DNA of 55,098 nt from Rusavskia elegans (Eukaryota; Ascomycota; Lecanoromycetes; Teloschistales; Teloschistaceae), in contig SAUG01000129.1 in assembly GCA_011316305.1 (NCBI GenBank), positions 1 to 55,098 on the forward strand, given 5' to 3'. The notes beneath the pieces are model-generated. The model did no database searches and was not told the origin of the DNA. It worked only from the letters and a program-made list of their open reading frames with translations. Below, in pieces: positions 24,586 to 36,600 of this stretch (position 1 is its first letter; each line of letters begins with the position of its first letter). Both the position numbers and the translations under genes were made by a program.

Positions 24586-24698
24586 CCTTAGGATGGAGTG
24601 ACTCCAGAGAGCCCCTCTTCTGGAGCAGTCTAGGGGAAGCTTTGCGGCATTTCTGGCGGCACAATGGGTGTCGTGATGCTTGTCGTAACGACATTACA

Positions 24699-24956
24699 TG
24701 GTTGGGTTTTGGAATATGAGGTTCGCGTTATGGGGAGGGAGGGAGGTAATAATATACAGGGGACTGGAGGGTATATAGCTGTAGAGAGATCCTGGTATAC
24801 TTAGATACGATATTTACTTTAAAGAGACTAATAGATATTATTCGGCGTCGTCTATCCTAGCGATCGGAAGAAGACTTTTATTATATAGGTATAATAGAAG
24901 AGAGTTAATATAGTAACGTATATTAGCGACCTGTCCTTGCCGAGTTACGAAACAAC
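24699..24956 (+). repeat. 258-bp direct repeat, left copy
   Basis: Identical in length to 26246-26503 and in the same orientation. I count nine differences, all transitions, and no gaps (about 96.5% identity by eye). It starts TGGTTGGGTTTTGG and ends ...GAAACAAC. The second half is AT-rich and CA-poor. The TG start and paired arrangement recall LTRs, but no target duplication, primer-binding site or polypurine tract is evident. Confidence 0.9.
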
Positions 24957-25231
24957 GTATTATCAAACTGTCCTTTCTTGCCGCGCAATATGGATCTACC
25001 GGGAGCAAACAGCGACAGGCGTGAACTTTCTTTAATGTTGCTCCCCTTAAAAAAGGTCTTACAAGCAGTCAAGGTATAAAGAACGTTCATTCAGCAATAT
25101 AGATTCCAGAAACTCTCCTTTTGCAAACAGATACAATCACAGCGAATGAAAACTTCCTCAGCACTCCTTCATATAATAGACCTGTTTTTTGATTGAGCCA
25201 GACATATTGCAATCTCCGCTTCCCCCGACCT

Positions 25232-25309
25232 AGTCTTCCTCCCTGCTACCCCAACCCAGTCTTCCTCCCTGATACCCCAACCCAGTCTTCCTCCCTACTA
25301 CCTCAACCC
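25232..25309 (+). repeat. 26-bp minisatellite, three copies
   Basis: The unit agtcttcctccctgataccc plus caaccc starts at 25232, 25258 and 25284, with one or two substitutions between copies. It lies in a C/T-rich tract. Confidence 0.9.
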
Positions 25310-26096
25310 AACACTACAACACCAGTACACCTCCTCTCTTACGCCCCAACCCGCCTTCACCGTTCTTCCCCACCGCAAAACTTGTCTAGCATACATTCTT
25401 CTCCAGCTCTCCATGGTACATGTATTCTTTACAATCTACTCCGAAACCGAACATAACAAAAACCACCCAGCTCGACGATCTCCACCTCCCGCAGACTTCA
25501 GACAGACAGGCATCGCTACAGCCAGCCTGTAAGTATCTGGTCCTCTCACGCGCGACTGAAAAGCCCAGTACAAGTTTCCGCTCTATTATACATAATCAGA
25601 AGTATCAGAACATCATACAGCCCTAAGCATCAAGACGATATTATTTTCACACATGACCATACAGCTACTGAGGCACAAGATCTCAACAACTTGAGTCATT
25701 CGTGGCGGGGATGAGGATGGACGATGCAGCTACTGTAATCTAGATAGCTACATCCCCCAATCTCCTTCTTCCTCCTTTATTCTCTCGCTCTATTCCTCTC
25801 CCCAGCCACCCACGCTTTCTTATATAATACATCGCTCATCACACCAACTCAACACCCAGACCATTTCTTAGCGGGAAATACCTCCATCCCAGCCGCTTAG
25901 CCGAAGAGGGTGGAGTTCCATCGGCAACTCTATAGCGCTTTGTACGTACACGCTCTGACTGACTGACGACCGAACAGCGATAGTGTGTACAAGGTATAGT
26001 GTGTACAGGTACTCTCATAGTCGCAGGCATTATCTAGATCGCGTCTCCATCTCTCAAACCCACTAGAGTTACGGAAATCTACGGGGGCGTATCGGA

Positions 26097-26116
26097 TGTG
26101 TGTGTGTGTGTGTGTG
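26097..26116 (+). repeat. (TG)10 microsatellite
   Basis: Ten uninterrupted TG units directly readable in the sequence. Confidence 0.95.
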
Positions 26117-26245
26117 AGGGTACGATTTAACCCAACCCAGCAGGACGATTCCCCATAATCACGTGTCTCGGCTGCCAAGAACGGGAAATGCTCGCGTCTG
26201 GTATTCGATGAATTTGATGTGTGTCGCTTGAAAGTCCCATCCTAG

Positions 26246-26503
26246 TGGTTGGGTTTTGGAATATGAGGTTCGCGTTATAGGGAGGGAGGGAGGTAATAAT
26301 GTGCAGGGGACTAGAGGGTGTATAGCTGTAGAGAGATCCTAGTATACTTAGATACGATATTTACTTTAAGGAGACTAATAGATATTATTCGGCGTCGTCT
26401 ATCCTAGCGATCGGAAGAAGACTTTTATTATATAGGTATAATAGAAGAGAGTTAATATAGTGACGTATATCAGCGACCTGTCCTTGCCGAGTTACGAAAC
26501 AAC
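26246..26503 (+). repeat. 258-bp direct repeat, right copy
   Basis: Second copy of the repeat at 24699-24956, same strand and length, differing by nine transitions. It lies 248 bp beyond the 3' end of the minus-strand secreted-protein gene at 26752, so the two repeats sit between two convergent secreted-protein genes. Confidence 0.9.
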
Positions 26504-26751
26504 AGTAAAGCCCAATTGAAAGATTTGGTTTAGCAGTGGGTATAGGTGTAGAACGTCGTTGAATTACTTGGGCTGGACTGATCTGAGATGATGAACAATA
26601 GTGTGCTGCGATGCCCAGTATCTAGTACAGTTTCTTGCGGAAAGCGGAAGAGAAAGAGATGATGGGATGTTCGTCTAGTGAGGCGGATTGGCCTCGAACA
26701 ACATCAACGAGCCAGCTGTTCGCCATATCAAAAGCCAGGCTCTCCCTTCCC

Positions 26752-27306
26752 TCATACACGATTATTACAAGGACATCCTCCCAAACCCTTACCCAACCCA
26801 GGCGAACAGAACCCAAGCTCGACGTCCGGTGTGCCGTTGCAGGTGTCCGCCCCACAATCCGGCAACACAGCCGGACACTTCGACTTATCGCAATTGCAAA
26901 GGTTGCCGCAGTTCTCCGGGTTACCGCTATCGACTTCAGCCAGAAAGGTAAGCCCTCCGGCGCACACGGCACCGAGTTCCCTGCACCGGTCTTGCTTTGT
27001 TACGGGGGCAGTTGCCCCGTTTTTGTCCCTGCATATGGGTTTCTGGATGGTTGTTAGTGTATGTTATTGAGTGTGATATGGAAGGACTGGAGTACAGACA
27101 TTGTCATCTTCCTCTTGCTCGAAGGGATTGTCGTCTAGTGGCAATCCAAGTGGACAGTAAGCTCCGTCGGAGCAAATTTCTAGGGCCGAGCATGGTTTTT
27201 TATCTGGGCAAATGCCGATGTTAACATCGAATTGTGGCATAGGAGTGGCCGCAGTGTGGGAGGTAATGGCTCCCAAGAGGAGCACGATGTAGGTAAAACT
27301 ATGCAT
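26752..27306 (-). CDS. cysteine-rich secreted protein, about 169 aa (candidate effector)
   Basis: Signal peptide MHSFTYIVLLLGAITSHTAA, then a mature chain with 17 cysteines: GICPDKKPC, ALEICSDGAYC, PICRDKNG, DRCRELGAVC, ENCGNLCNC, SKCPAVLPDC, DTCNG, GFCSPG and GGCPC. Exons by descending coordinate: 27088-27306 and 26752-27042. The intron (27043-27087, 45 bp) has a weak GTCCTT donor, a good CTAAC branch site and a CAG acceptor; a donor 12 bp earlier (GTCTGT) also keeps the frame, so three or four residues at the join are uncertain. Start ATG at 27306. The cysteine spacing is knottin-like in density, but I recognise no named family. Extracellular action is inferred from the signal peptide. Confidence 0.75.
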
Positions 27307-28370
27307 GGTGATCGATGGGTAGTGGAAGGTTTAGCTGTTGGGAAGAGAACGTTGATGATGCGACGGAAATAACAAAGATCTCCTCAGCTGGTAGGAGGTA
27401 TGTATGAGCAGATTACGAAAGAGAACTATAGAAGAGAAGGGTAAGGTATATATACATTTCCGGACAAGTATTTTTAGAAATATACCATGGCTAGAGGCGC
27501 TTAGTGGTCTCATCGCTGGATCACCCGTCGTTTCAAGGGGAAGAGCGGACGACGGCAGAGAATTTTTGATAACTTTCAAAACAGCGAAAACACAATCATC
27601 GAATGGAATAGCAAGACAGCATTCAAGTACTTCCGTTCACCGACTATCCTCACGTCCTCTACATCAAATTACCACAGCCGAAGCTGTTTTGAACATTCAA
27701 TGGCAACAATGACATTCCCCCAGTCGTAAAACAGACGTCCTGAGTTCGCGGTTAGAACGCAAACCTAGTCGAAACGCGGAATGTCTCTGGAACCCTGAAG
27801 CGGAGAAGCGCAAGTACACAAGATTTTGTAACCGGAAAGCGGTTTCCGCGAAAGGTCCTGGAATCGGGCCGCGAAATATGATTGGAAGATTCATCATCAT
27901 TGCTGAATGGAAAACGCAGCAGACGGTGCAAGACCTCTGACGGTCTGACCGTGCATTTTCGTCCGAAATAGGCCAGAAATCCTTGGCGGCTCTGATATTT
28001 AAGAATTTGGCGCCTCCACATGCTTGCCCTTCCAAGAGATGAACTCCTCTCTCATCCCCTTCTCCCGACCTGCACTCTTATCACGGTTAGGTAGTAATAA
28101 CAGATAGTGAGTGGCATTATCATCTCATGGAGGCCAGTTGCACGATCGTTTTTCGATCTGTTTATTTGTTCGTCGTCCACTTGAATGAAGCTATATACAG
28201 AGCCCGCTGGGGCTAAGGAAACCAATGTCGCTGACAGGGATATCTCTGGTATCAGAAAAAGTCATGGATGAGTCCAGGGACAAGGCTGGTGCGATACAGG
28301 CTGCTGTCACACGCCAGAGATTTCGAGAAACTGGGAACGGCTTGTGGGCTCGTTGGTATCAAACCAACCC
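27307..28370. other. intergenic, no gene seen
   Basis: About 1.06 kb of normal GC. It contains the promoter of the secreted-protein gene ending at 27306 on its left. A 112-codon minus-strand frame at 27697-28035 has no family match. Confidence 0.45.
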
Positions 28371-29136
28371 TCACATACTTGCCACGTTCCAGTAGATCGC
28401 CATCCCGTCCTTCATGTGCGATTTGCAGAAATCTTGGTACTTCCCGACAAACTGACCGTATTCCGCTCCTGCGGCTTGGTTGCTGAGACCGCCTCTGTAA
28501 TAATGTCAGCGGATCCCAATAACGACTAGGCTTTTGACAAGGGCATTACGTACCTCTGCAAGCCGAAGAATTTGTCCGCGCCGAGTTTCGAGAAGAGCTG
28601 GCGCTGGCATTGAGTGGCTAGCCCAACATCGTCACTGTCACGAGTCAACTTCGGTCTTCGATTCAATCAAAAGGGGATGTGATCAACTTACTGAAGCTCC
28701 TGGCCACGGCTCTGCCATTCACTTGGCCCAGCACCTTGAAAATGGTCACAATACTCTCGGATCATATGCCAGTTATTGCGGTACACCCCAAGTTCCGCCG
28801 CGTCGTCTGGCTTGTTGTTGCCGGCGGGGTAGGCGGCGTGGAAGGCACATCCATTTTCCAACATGGCGATGGCGATGTCTGCATAGACCCCTGTTTAGCC
28901 CAGGACAAATCGCATCGGGAAACGTTGGGGGACGACTTACCCACTGACTGTGCGCCATAATCGATCAATGCTTGCTTCGCCTTCGCGGTACTCGAGGGGT
29001 CTGGGCATTCGAAGGGTTCGCCCTCTCCCCCTCTTGGGAATAAGCTAGTCGTAAGGGAATGAAGGCTTGTGGGCATGGCTACTACGGAGAGAGCGAAGGT
29101 AGCCGCCACTGCAGCCAAGCTGAGTTTGAAGAACAT
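28371..29136 (-). CDS. secreted protein of unknown function, 195 aa
   Basis: Signal peptide MFFKLSLAAVAATFALSVVA. Exons by descending coordinate: 28941-29136, 28692-28878, 28554-28634 and 28371-28494. The introns are 62, 57 and 59 bp with strong GTAAGT, GTAAGT and GTACGT donors. The exons sum to 588 nt with no stop. The mature protein has few cysteines (FECPDP, ENGCAFH, REYCDHF, ATQCQRQ, DFCKSH) and motifs YRNNWHMIREY, QLFSKLGADKFFG and YWNVASM at the end. It has no catalytic signature that I know. The even cysteine spread and small size fit a compact disulfide-bonded extracellular protein. It is the third small secreted-protein gene in 5.4 kb. Confidence 0.85.
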
Positions 29137-31101
29137 GATAAAAGGAAGGTGTAGGAGTATAGAAAGGAGGCTTTGAATGATTTGTGGTAGTTGACAGCTG
29201 ATCTACAGCACTGGACAGATGGGATCACGAGCGACGGGTACCCAGTTCCAGCCTGGGCAAAAGTGAATCAGGTCGGCGTGATGAGCAAAGAGAATGGGAT
29301 ATCATGATGATTTTATAACTCTGAAGTGTTGAAGATGAGAGGCCAACCCTTCGTCGGCAAGATTGAAACACGGCAGCGCTCATGAAGCACACCAAACGGA
29401 ACGTTCAACATTTTGATGAGGATGTGGACGAACCCTATGTACGGCCGGGAGGTCCGTTCTTGTATCACAGATGCGTGAGAGTTATGCCGGGACAACCTCC
29501 GTGTCATTTCTGTAATGAGAGCATCGTTGCAATTTCGACCGAGTGCGACCAGTGGTTGATTGCGCAATGCAGCCAATATCCAGGGGTTCCAGGGTGCAGG
29601 GCGCTGCTGCAGGTCCTGGTGAGATCTCGGGTAGAGTATTGCAAATCGTCCGACCGCCCCGTTTGGAAATCTACGCGACGGGAATTAAGGTGTGCTTTAG
29701 CCTGTTTCAATGGGTAAGCTTATGTTTTGAAACCGGGTAGAGGTTTCGCGCAAGAACAATCGCGGGGAAGCTGAACGTAGAGCTACCATTTGGATAACGA
29801 ATCCGAGAGAGAAGGAAGCAGGGGCGGGAACAAGTCCAGTACGGGAGCGACCGACTTGTCACAGTGATGAGACCAGCCATGATGTCACCGGGTTGGAGAC
29901 ATGTACTGAAAGGTCAGGTATCCGGTATGATGAGTGACTGACAGTCTGTTGTTAGCCGTGACGATGCTCATAGTAACCGCTGCGAAATCGACACCGCCGC
30001 TTGCGATCAAGAGCCCTAAAAATACACCGAGTATGCAAGTCAACTGGCGCGTATTCCAGATGAGGTTTCCCCTTGTGTGCCAAGAGATCTGGTTCTAGGA
30101 ATAGGGGTAGGGCTAGGGCTAGGGCTTTGACAATGAAAGTATTGATGCGGATGCACCACCTCATCTTGCATGTCACTTGCGACATCCATGGTCCTCCAAT
30201 ATCACAACATCGACTAGATTCGGATCGCTTTCAGTTCTTAAATTTGAACCAGTGTCACTCGCTTGCCATGTCCAATGCTACAGCAAAGCGCGGTCTGGAC
30301 CTTTAATATTCCCATAGCCCTCTGCGCATCCCCAATCGCTTCTGTACGTTGTACCTCCGAGGCCATATATACAACCTGCCAGAACAGGACCACATTCGCT
30401 TAAGACCTCCTTCACCTCCTATATTGCACAGAAGATCGAACTCTATTTCCCCTCCCCGCATAACATAACCAATCAAGACGCGTCATAGCCGTCGATGCAT
30501 GCATGCATCAAGGCTTTAATATGCACGTCACGTTGCCTTGCATGCAAGATTATACGAAATGCACCCGAACGCCGGAAGCCGGTCTGGATCCGGAGCAGAG
30601 AAGCTTAGAGACGTGTTACAATGACTGGGTTGATGTTTGCTTTGACGAGGCAACACCTGGGCTCTAACGAGGCAACGTCGTTACTTTTCGGGCTTTTTCT
30701 CCGCGCCCATGAGCCTATGCGAGTTCGCGTAGACATTTCCGATATATTGGAAGGGGCATCCAGACTGAACACTGCATCCTCACTTGGATTACATCTGCTC
30801 CCTGCGATTTTATATGGGCAATCCTGCCCTCTAGGTAGAGTATATAATCGAGGAGTCCCTGATCACAATTGAGGCCAAATTTCTGCACATCAGGTTGAGA
30901 TGTTGTGGTTCATCTAGAGTACAAGACGTCTAACAAGCTCCTGCCGCCACCCATTTGCGAGAAAACTTGAGAAAAAGCAAGTTTCAAATCTCCCGCCCAT
31001 CCATGGGATATCATCGCGTGAAGCAAATCAAAGTTTCGTCAATAAAAAAACAGGTGTATCTCTGGCTTTCAAGAGAAAACATCGATACAGCATGCAGGCA
31101 T
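29137..31101. other. intergenic, no gene seen
   Basis: Nearly 2 kb of normal GC without a gene that I can support. It contains telomere-like hexamers at 30102-30126 and a self-complementary gatgcatgcatgcatc near 30494. Confidence 0.45.
30102..30126 (+). repeat. interstitial telomere-like TAGGGC repeats
   Basis: TAGGGG then three TAGGGC units in a row. The fungal telomere repeat is usually TTAGGG, so this is a variant. Only four units are present. Confidence 0.6.
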
Positions 31102-33137
31102 TCAGGTCCCATCACATCGAGCAGCAGGGTCCGAACCAGCGGGACCAGCCCATACTTGACCCTTCTGCAGGCAATTCGTAGGAAAGAGCTGGCTCAATGC
31201 TGTGATCGTCTTGTCACCACCAACAGCACCGGTAGTTGTCGTAGCCGGAGCACTCGTAGAGGTCGTTGTGGACTGTGTTGTTGAGCTTGATGACGACGCT
31301 TCCGATGAGGCGACGGAGGGATGAGGAGTTGGTGTCTCAACTGGCGCGATCGTAATGATGCTGCTGCTGCTGCTGCTGCTGTTGCTTACAGGAGCAACAC
31401 CCGTATGTGCAGGACCAGCGATTGCAGCACTCCCCAACGACGGCGCAGGTTGACAGGCACCAGGCGGGAGCCCAGACTTAAACCCCTGAAACGCATCTGG
31501 TGATCGCAGAGCATCCGGTTTGCCAGCTGGCAAAGTACCGACGTAGGCGTTGAAGTTGTAGATGCCGCAAATGCAGTCTGCGCTGATATCCTTGGGGCTG
31601 GTACCACTGAGGACCGTGTTGCCACCACGTGTCAAAGAAAATGTCTGCTTGCCGGTGCCCATGTTTACAGCCCATGCATTCGCACCCACCTTGGCTTCGA
31701 ACGTCTTGCTGTTGCTACCTGAAGAAACTTTGACTGTTCCGGGTTCTTTCAACAGAGCTACAACGAACACTGAGTCCGATAGGGTGTCTGCTCCATTGGG
31801 GCGACCTTGGAAGAAGTTCTCGCTTGGGTTGTTGACTGGCTTCATTGTATTGTCGGTCGAGTCGCAATTGGCGGATTTCAGGGTTGGGCGATACCAGTAG
31901 ATGATTTGGTCTTTTTCGATGAATCTGTCTACGGATTTGGAACCAGCTTTGTAGGCTGCAATGAAGGGTTTTGCCATTTCAAGCCATCCATTGTGCGGCC
32001 TGTAGATGACTATGTAAGAAGAAAAATTCGATTTTACGTCGTAGGCAAATACTTACATGTCGTTGACCCATTTGGAATTTCCATCGTCGTAGTGAGGCGA
32101 CGATAGGGGACCAATGTAGTGAGATTCGCCGTAGTCGTTCCAAGTGATGATCTCTACGTATTGCGGACCGAGTTGCAGTATTTCTGCCCAGCGATTGTAC
32201 CATAAGAGATCGGAAGGAAAGACCCAATTCTTGCTGTAAGACACCTCCGCTCCATAGTGAGTGAAAAACCAAGGGGATGCCGCTGTAAAATTCTAAATTA
32301 GCATATGATATATAAGATCAAGATAAGGCATCCAATGATCATGCAAAACGGACGACTGAAAGCTCTGCCTGCTCAACGGAAAGGATGGACCAACTTACGA
32401 GCTATATAGGGCTTGCCCCCCAAAGCTTTAGTGTAAGCTTGATCTCCGTCGGCTACCGTCACATTGGTTTCGCCTGTAGGGGCCTTGTTGGCACCGTTGC
32501 TAGGCCATGCCATCCAGTTGAAGGCACCGTCGGCCTTTGCAGCGTTGGATGCTTTGAAGTTAGGAGCCATGAAAAGAGGCATCCCAGCAGCAGACCGTAC
32601 CGCAGCCAGATCCAGTCCATCCCCTATGAATGACGACACGAAGACCTGATCGGCGTTGGGCCCGACCTTGAGCTGAGCAGGCTGGCCTCCAAACTGCTTG
32701 ATCTTGGCTCCAACGTCGGCGGCTTGCGACGTCTTCCACCAATTGAAGTCGAAGGATAAGAAGAGCTTCATTCCATTCTTTGCAGCGGACTGGTATGCAT
32801 AGCCGAGTTGCTGGTCAGTGAAGGCATCGGTGCCAATATTCAGGGCAAAGGCGTCGATTCCAAAAGACTTGGCTCGGGTCATGTCATCATCATAGTCGGC
32901 AGCGCTGGTCCGGCCAGATACTATTCCAACCTGCGAGACGCGAATGAGTTATTTCAGTCCAATAAGGATGTCGCAGAGATTGCATACCATGAAATGGCAG
33001 AAGACCATTTTGGCGGTGGATTCTCTTCGCTCCATGTGTGCATGTGCGTGTTCATGTGCATGCTTATGGGACGGAACTGCGGATATGAACGAGGCCATGA
33101 GCGCCAAAGGGAGAATAAAAGTTAGTAGATGCATCAT
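31102..33137 (-). CDS. GH71 alpha-1,3-glucanase (mutanase), 601 aa, secreted
   Basis: Hydrolyses alpha-1,3-glucan of fungal cell walls, outside the cell. Exons by descending coordinate: 32988-33137, 32399-32930, 32057-32282 and 31102-31999; introns are 57, 116 and 57 bp and the sum is 1806 nt. Signal peptide at residues 1-20 (start ATG at 33137), followed at once by a histidine-rich stretch HKHAHEHAHAH (24-34), which is unusual. GH71 landmarks: KMVFCHFM joined to VGIVSGRTSAADYDDDM, FGIDAFALNIG, LFLSFDFNWW, FVSSFIGDG, FMAPNF, FNWMAWPSNG, SPWFFTHYGA, ITWNDYGESHYIGP and an Ig-like C-terminal region. A Ser/Thr-rich linker follows, with a run of seven serines. The tail ends in a short two-cysteine motif (NCLQKGQVW, ARCDGT). 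The gene appears functional. Confidence 0.95.
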
Positions 33138-33673
33138 TAAGATCAAACTGGGAGTGTCTCTGCTGATGAGTGCTGTGCGAAAGAAGAGACCGCCTGAGCA
33201 TATAAATATGCTGGATCACTGCCTGGAGGAAGACGCGTGACGGAAAGCTGTACACAGCCGACAAAGGATCGAAAATTTGAGTAGTAAGCTGAAAAGCTGA
33301 AAGGCTGATGGAAGACTTGGACGACTTCTTGTAGTCACAAGGTGCGCGCAGAGGCTGGAAGTTGGAAACAAAGAACGCCAGAGGAGAGACAATGAATGGA
33401 GATGGCGTGGACCAATTCACATGTTTGAGAAGACTGAAAGAAAAACGAGTGAAGGAAGCGGATGACGCAGCATCATAGTGAAGTCTCCAAAAACGCAACG
33501 ATCCTCCTAAAAATCCCCTCCATTTGTGGGTGAAGGACTTACCTTGTGAAGTGAAAGCGACAGGTTTGAGGGTGCGGCGGGGAGGTTGATGAAACAGATT
33601 TAAAGAAAGGATCGATGAATGCGCTATCGCCACACGAGTCTTACCGCTTCTGGATACCGGCGGCTGCACCAGG
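33138..33673. promoter_or_regulatory. upstream region of GH71 gene
   Basis: 536 bp between the GH71 start and the hAT element. A long open minus-strand frame (33064-33669) runs through the GH71 leader in another frame; it shows no family pattern and is probably chance. The hAT insertion begins 536 bp upstream of the GH71 start codon. Confidence 0.5.
33666..33673 (+). repeat. 8-bp target site duplication, left
   Basis: GCACCAGG immediately before the left CAGCGTGGG end of the hAT element; an exact copy is at 36832-36839. Confidence 0.9.
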
Positions 33674-36600
33674 CAGCGTGGGCAATCGTACCGCCCGCAC
33701 CGTACCGACGCTAGTGCTGGTACGGTACGGGTCTACTAATTAGCGGTACGGAACGGTACTAGTACTAATCTAATTAGGTATAGGCGGTACTAGATTTTTA
33801 TAGAATATTATTTTTAATATTAAATTTCTATCTATATATTTATATTTATAGGATTAATTTTTTTAATCTCGAATTTATTAATTTTATAAAGCTATACTAT
33901 CTACTACTATATATTTCGATAACCTTTTCTAATAAATAGATATAAAATCTATATATCTAATAGAATATATAAAAAAATTAAAACTATTTTATAATATTAG
34001 TATTTAATTCCGATTTTTTAACTATATTATAACTAGAAATATTTATTTATTTCTATCGAATCCTCTTTTAGCTATTTTTATAACCTAGTAACTATTCGCG
34101 TAGTATTACTAAAAATTTATTTATATTCGGTTAATATAATAGGAATAGCGAAGGTATTTTATACTATTTTTAATAAAGTATTTATAGACTAAATATACTA
34201 CTAGTTCGCGATTTCTTTTTTTAGTAGAATTTTCGGATTAATCCTATATATTCTATAGTACTTTTTATAGGAATTTTCTACTATATTATCGGGATTATCG
34301 GTTATAAAAAAAACTAGGTTATAGATATAAACGCGAGTAGAAGTAGAGGCTACCGGCGCTATATTTAATATAATAGGTTAATTCCTATAGAATAGATTAT
34401 AAAAATTAGTAATATCTTTTTTTATAGGTTCTTTATATTCTACCTATTTTTATAAAAACTATAGCTATTTAAACCGGGAATCTATTATTATAGCAGTAGC
34501 GTAAATCGGACTTATAATATAAAGGATCTCGTATTTTTCTAGCTTCTTTAAATAGAGTCCTAGAATATAATAAATATAATACTATTCCGGATTATTAACT
34601 TCTATATATATTATTACTATTATTAAAAACTCCTATTTCTTCTTCCGGATATATTTAATAATTCGGCGGAACGATAGAAGAGCTTTACTAGCTATATTAT
34701 ATAAACTAGTACTACCTCTATTCTAGAATAGTATTATTTCCTATTTAAATAGCTCTAGTATTCTATATATTTAGGAAAATATTATCTATTTATTACCGGA
34801 AAAACGGTCTAGATTAAAGGAAGATTTATTTATATCTAAAATAAAGATATTAATATACTACCGGAACTTTATATTTCGTTCGATTATTTTATTACTACTA
34901 TTCTATTTTATATTATTATTTTATTTAAAAAAAAGGCTATCGAAATCGGAATTATTAAATCTATTAGTAATAGATATATTTTAGAAAGCTTCCCGATACT
35001 AGGAGCTTTAATATACCTATTTAATAATATTATATAGCTTACTAATAGGACCCTTTTTCTACTAAAATTTAAATTCTTTCTATTTTTACTTTATTACTTA
35101 AGTAAATATAATCTCGGCGTTAAACTATTTAATAGGAATATCGCTATAGAAGAAAGCCTATATAGTAATATTAAAAATATATCTCTAGTATTATAGCCGC
35201 TAATATTACTTATTTAAATAGAAAATAGAATCTAAAAATAGAGTATTAAAGTAAATATTATTTATATCGGCGTTATCGAATATAAAATATCCGAAGTATA
35301 AAATAATCTTAAATTTTTTAATAATTTATTTAATAGTAATATATTAGTTCTTGCCGGAATAAAAGCCTCGAATATATCGAAACGCTAATATAATTATCCG
35401 AATATAATAGTATTTATTAATAAAATAGGAATAGATAATAATAAAAACGATAATATTTTTCGAGGTCTATATATTAAATAAGAGATATATATTACTATTT
35501 ATATTTTTAATTAATACCCGGATTTTATATTTATAATCTTTAAAAAAAGCTTTTATCTAGTTTATAATTATATAATATAACTTTAGAACCTATCTATATA
35601 GTTATTTATTAAATTAAAAAAGGATTTCGCGAAGCTATTAGTTATTAATAATTTAATATAGTAAATATATAGTTATAATATATCGAATAAATAGATATTT
35701 AAATTTCTTTTCTAAACTTTTATAGAGTAGAAGTAGCGTAGATAAGGTTTTACTTTCTATTATAAAGGAAGTAATTAAATTAGAAATAGAAGAAAAAAGA
35801 TTATTACCGGAAAAAAAACTATTAGAATTAATTTAATAGTTTTATATTAAATATTCGCGTATATAGTTAGTAGACTAGTTATCGGAATAGATATAATACT
35901 TACAACTATATTTTATATAGTCTAATATAATAATTAATCGAAGTAGAAATAACTAAAAAAGGAATTATATAGATTTTATAGAACTAATATTTCTTTAAAT
36001 TTTCTATATTAGTAGCGTAGAAGCTATAATTTATAATTATTAAAGTCCTTTTTACCTATTTAGCTAGCTTATTATTAGGTACGAGTTTATATTTAATATC
36101 TTTATTTATATCGATAATAGTATAGATATATTTATTTTCGGAAAGGTTAAAATAAACGATCTTTTCGTATATATTTTAAATACCTATAATACGTCCGGTA
36201 TTATTTAAATTTTCTATAATTAATCTAAAATAGATAGTAATACTTTTTTAGTCTATAATAATTAATTTAGATAAAATATATAGTAGGTAGAAAAATAGGA
36301 AAGTCGAAATAGTAATAATAAAAAAAATTAATAGAATAGAATAAAATTAAAAGTCCAGACTACTAGCTAATTAGATTAATAGAATTAGTCTAAACGAACG
36401 TTATTAATTAATATTTTAGAATTTCGCGGTAGAACTAGTATTTCCTAAATAATTTTAAAAGGTAAAATATTTTCTAAAATCGAAGTAAATAAAATTAAAG
36501 AAATACTATATACCTAATTTTAGCCGCGTATACTAGATTTTTTTAAGTCCGATAGTATAGTCTATAAGCTAAAATATTTAAGAGTTTTAGTTTTAAAACT

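Larger units (their letters stand above)
24957..26245. other. 1289-bp interval between direct repeats, no gene
   Basis: No coding sequence that I can support. It holds a pyrimidine-rich stretch with a 26-bp minisatellite (25232-25309) and a TG microsatellite (26097-26116). If the flanking repeats are LTRs this would be the interior of a non-autonomous element, but it carries no recognisable retroelement signals. Confidence 0.6.

Noticed and set aside
25232..25309. CRISPR-like repeat array
   Set aside because: Units are directly adjacent without spacers, and the host is a eukaryote; it is a minisatellite.
24699..26503. Complete LTR retrotransposon
   Set aside because: The repeats look LTR-like, but there is no primer-binding site, polypurine tract, target duplication or coding interior.
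33064..33669. 200-codon open frame on the minus strand upstream of GH71
   Set aside because: It overlaps the GH71 first exon in a different frame and shows no recognisable domain.
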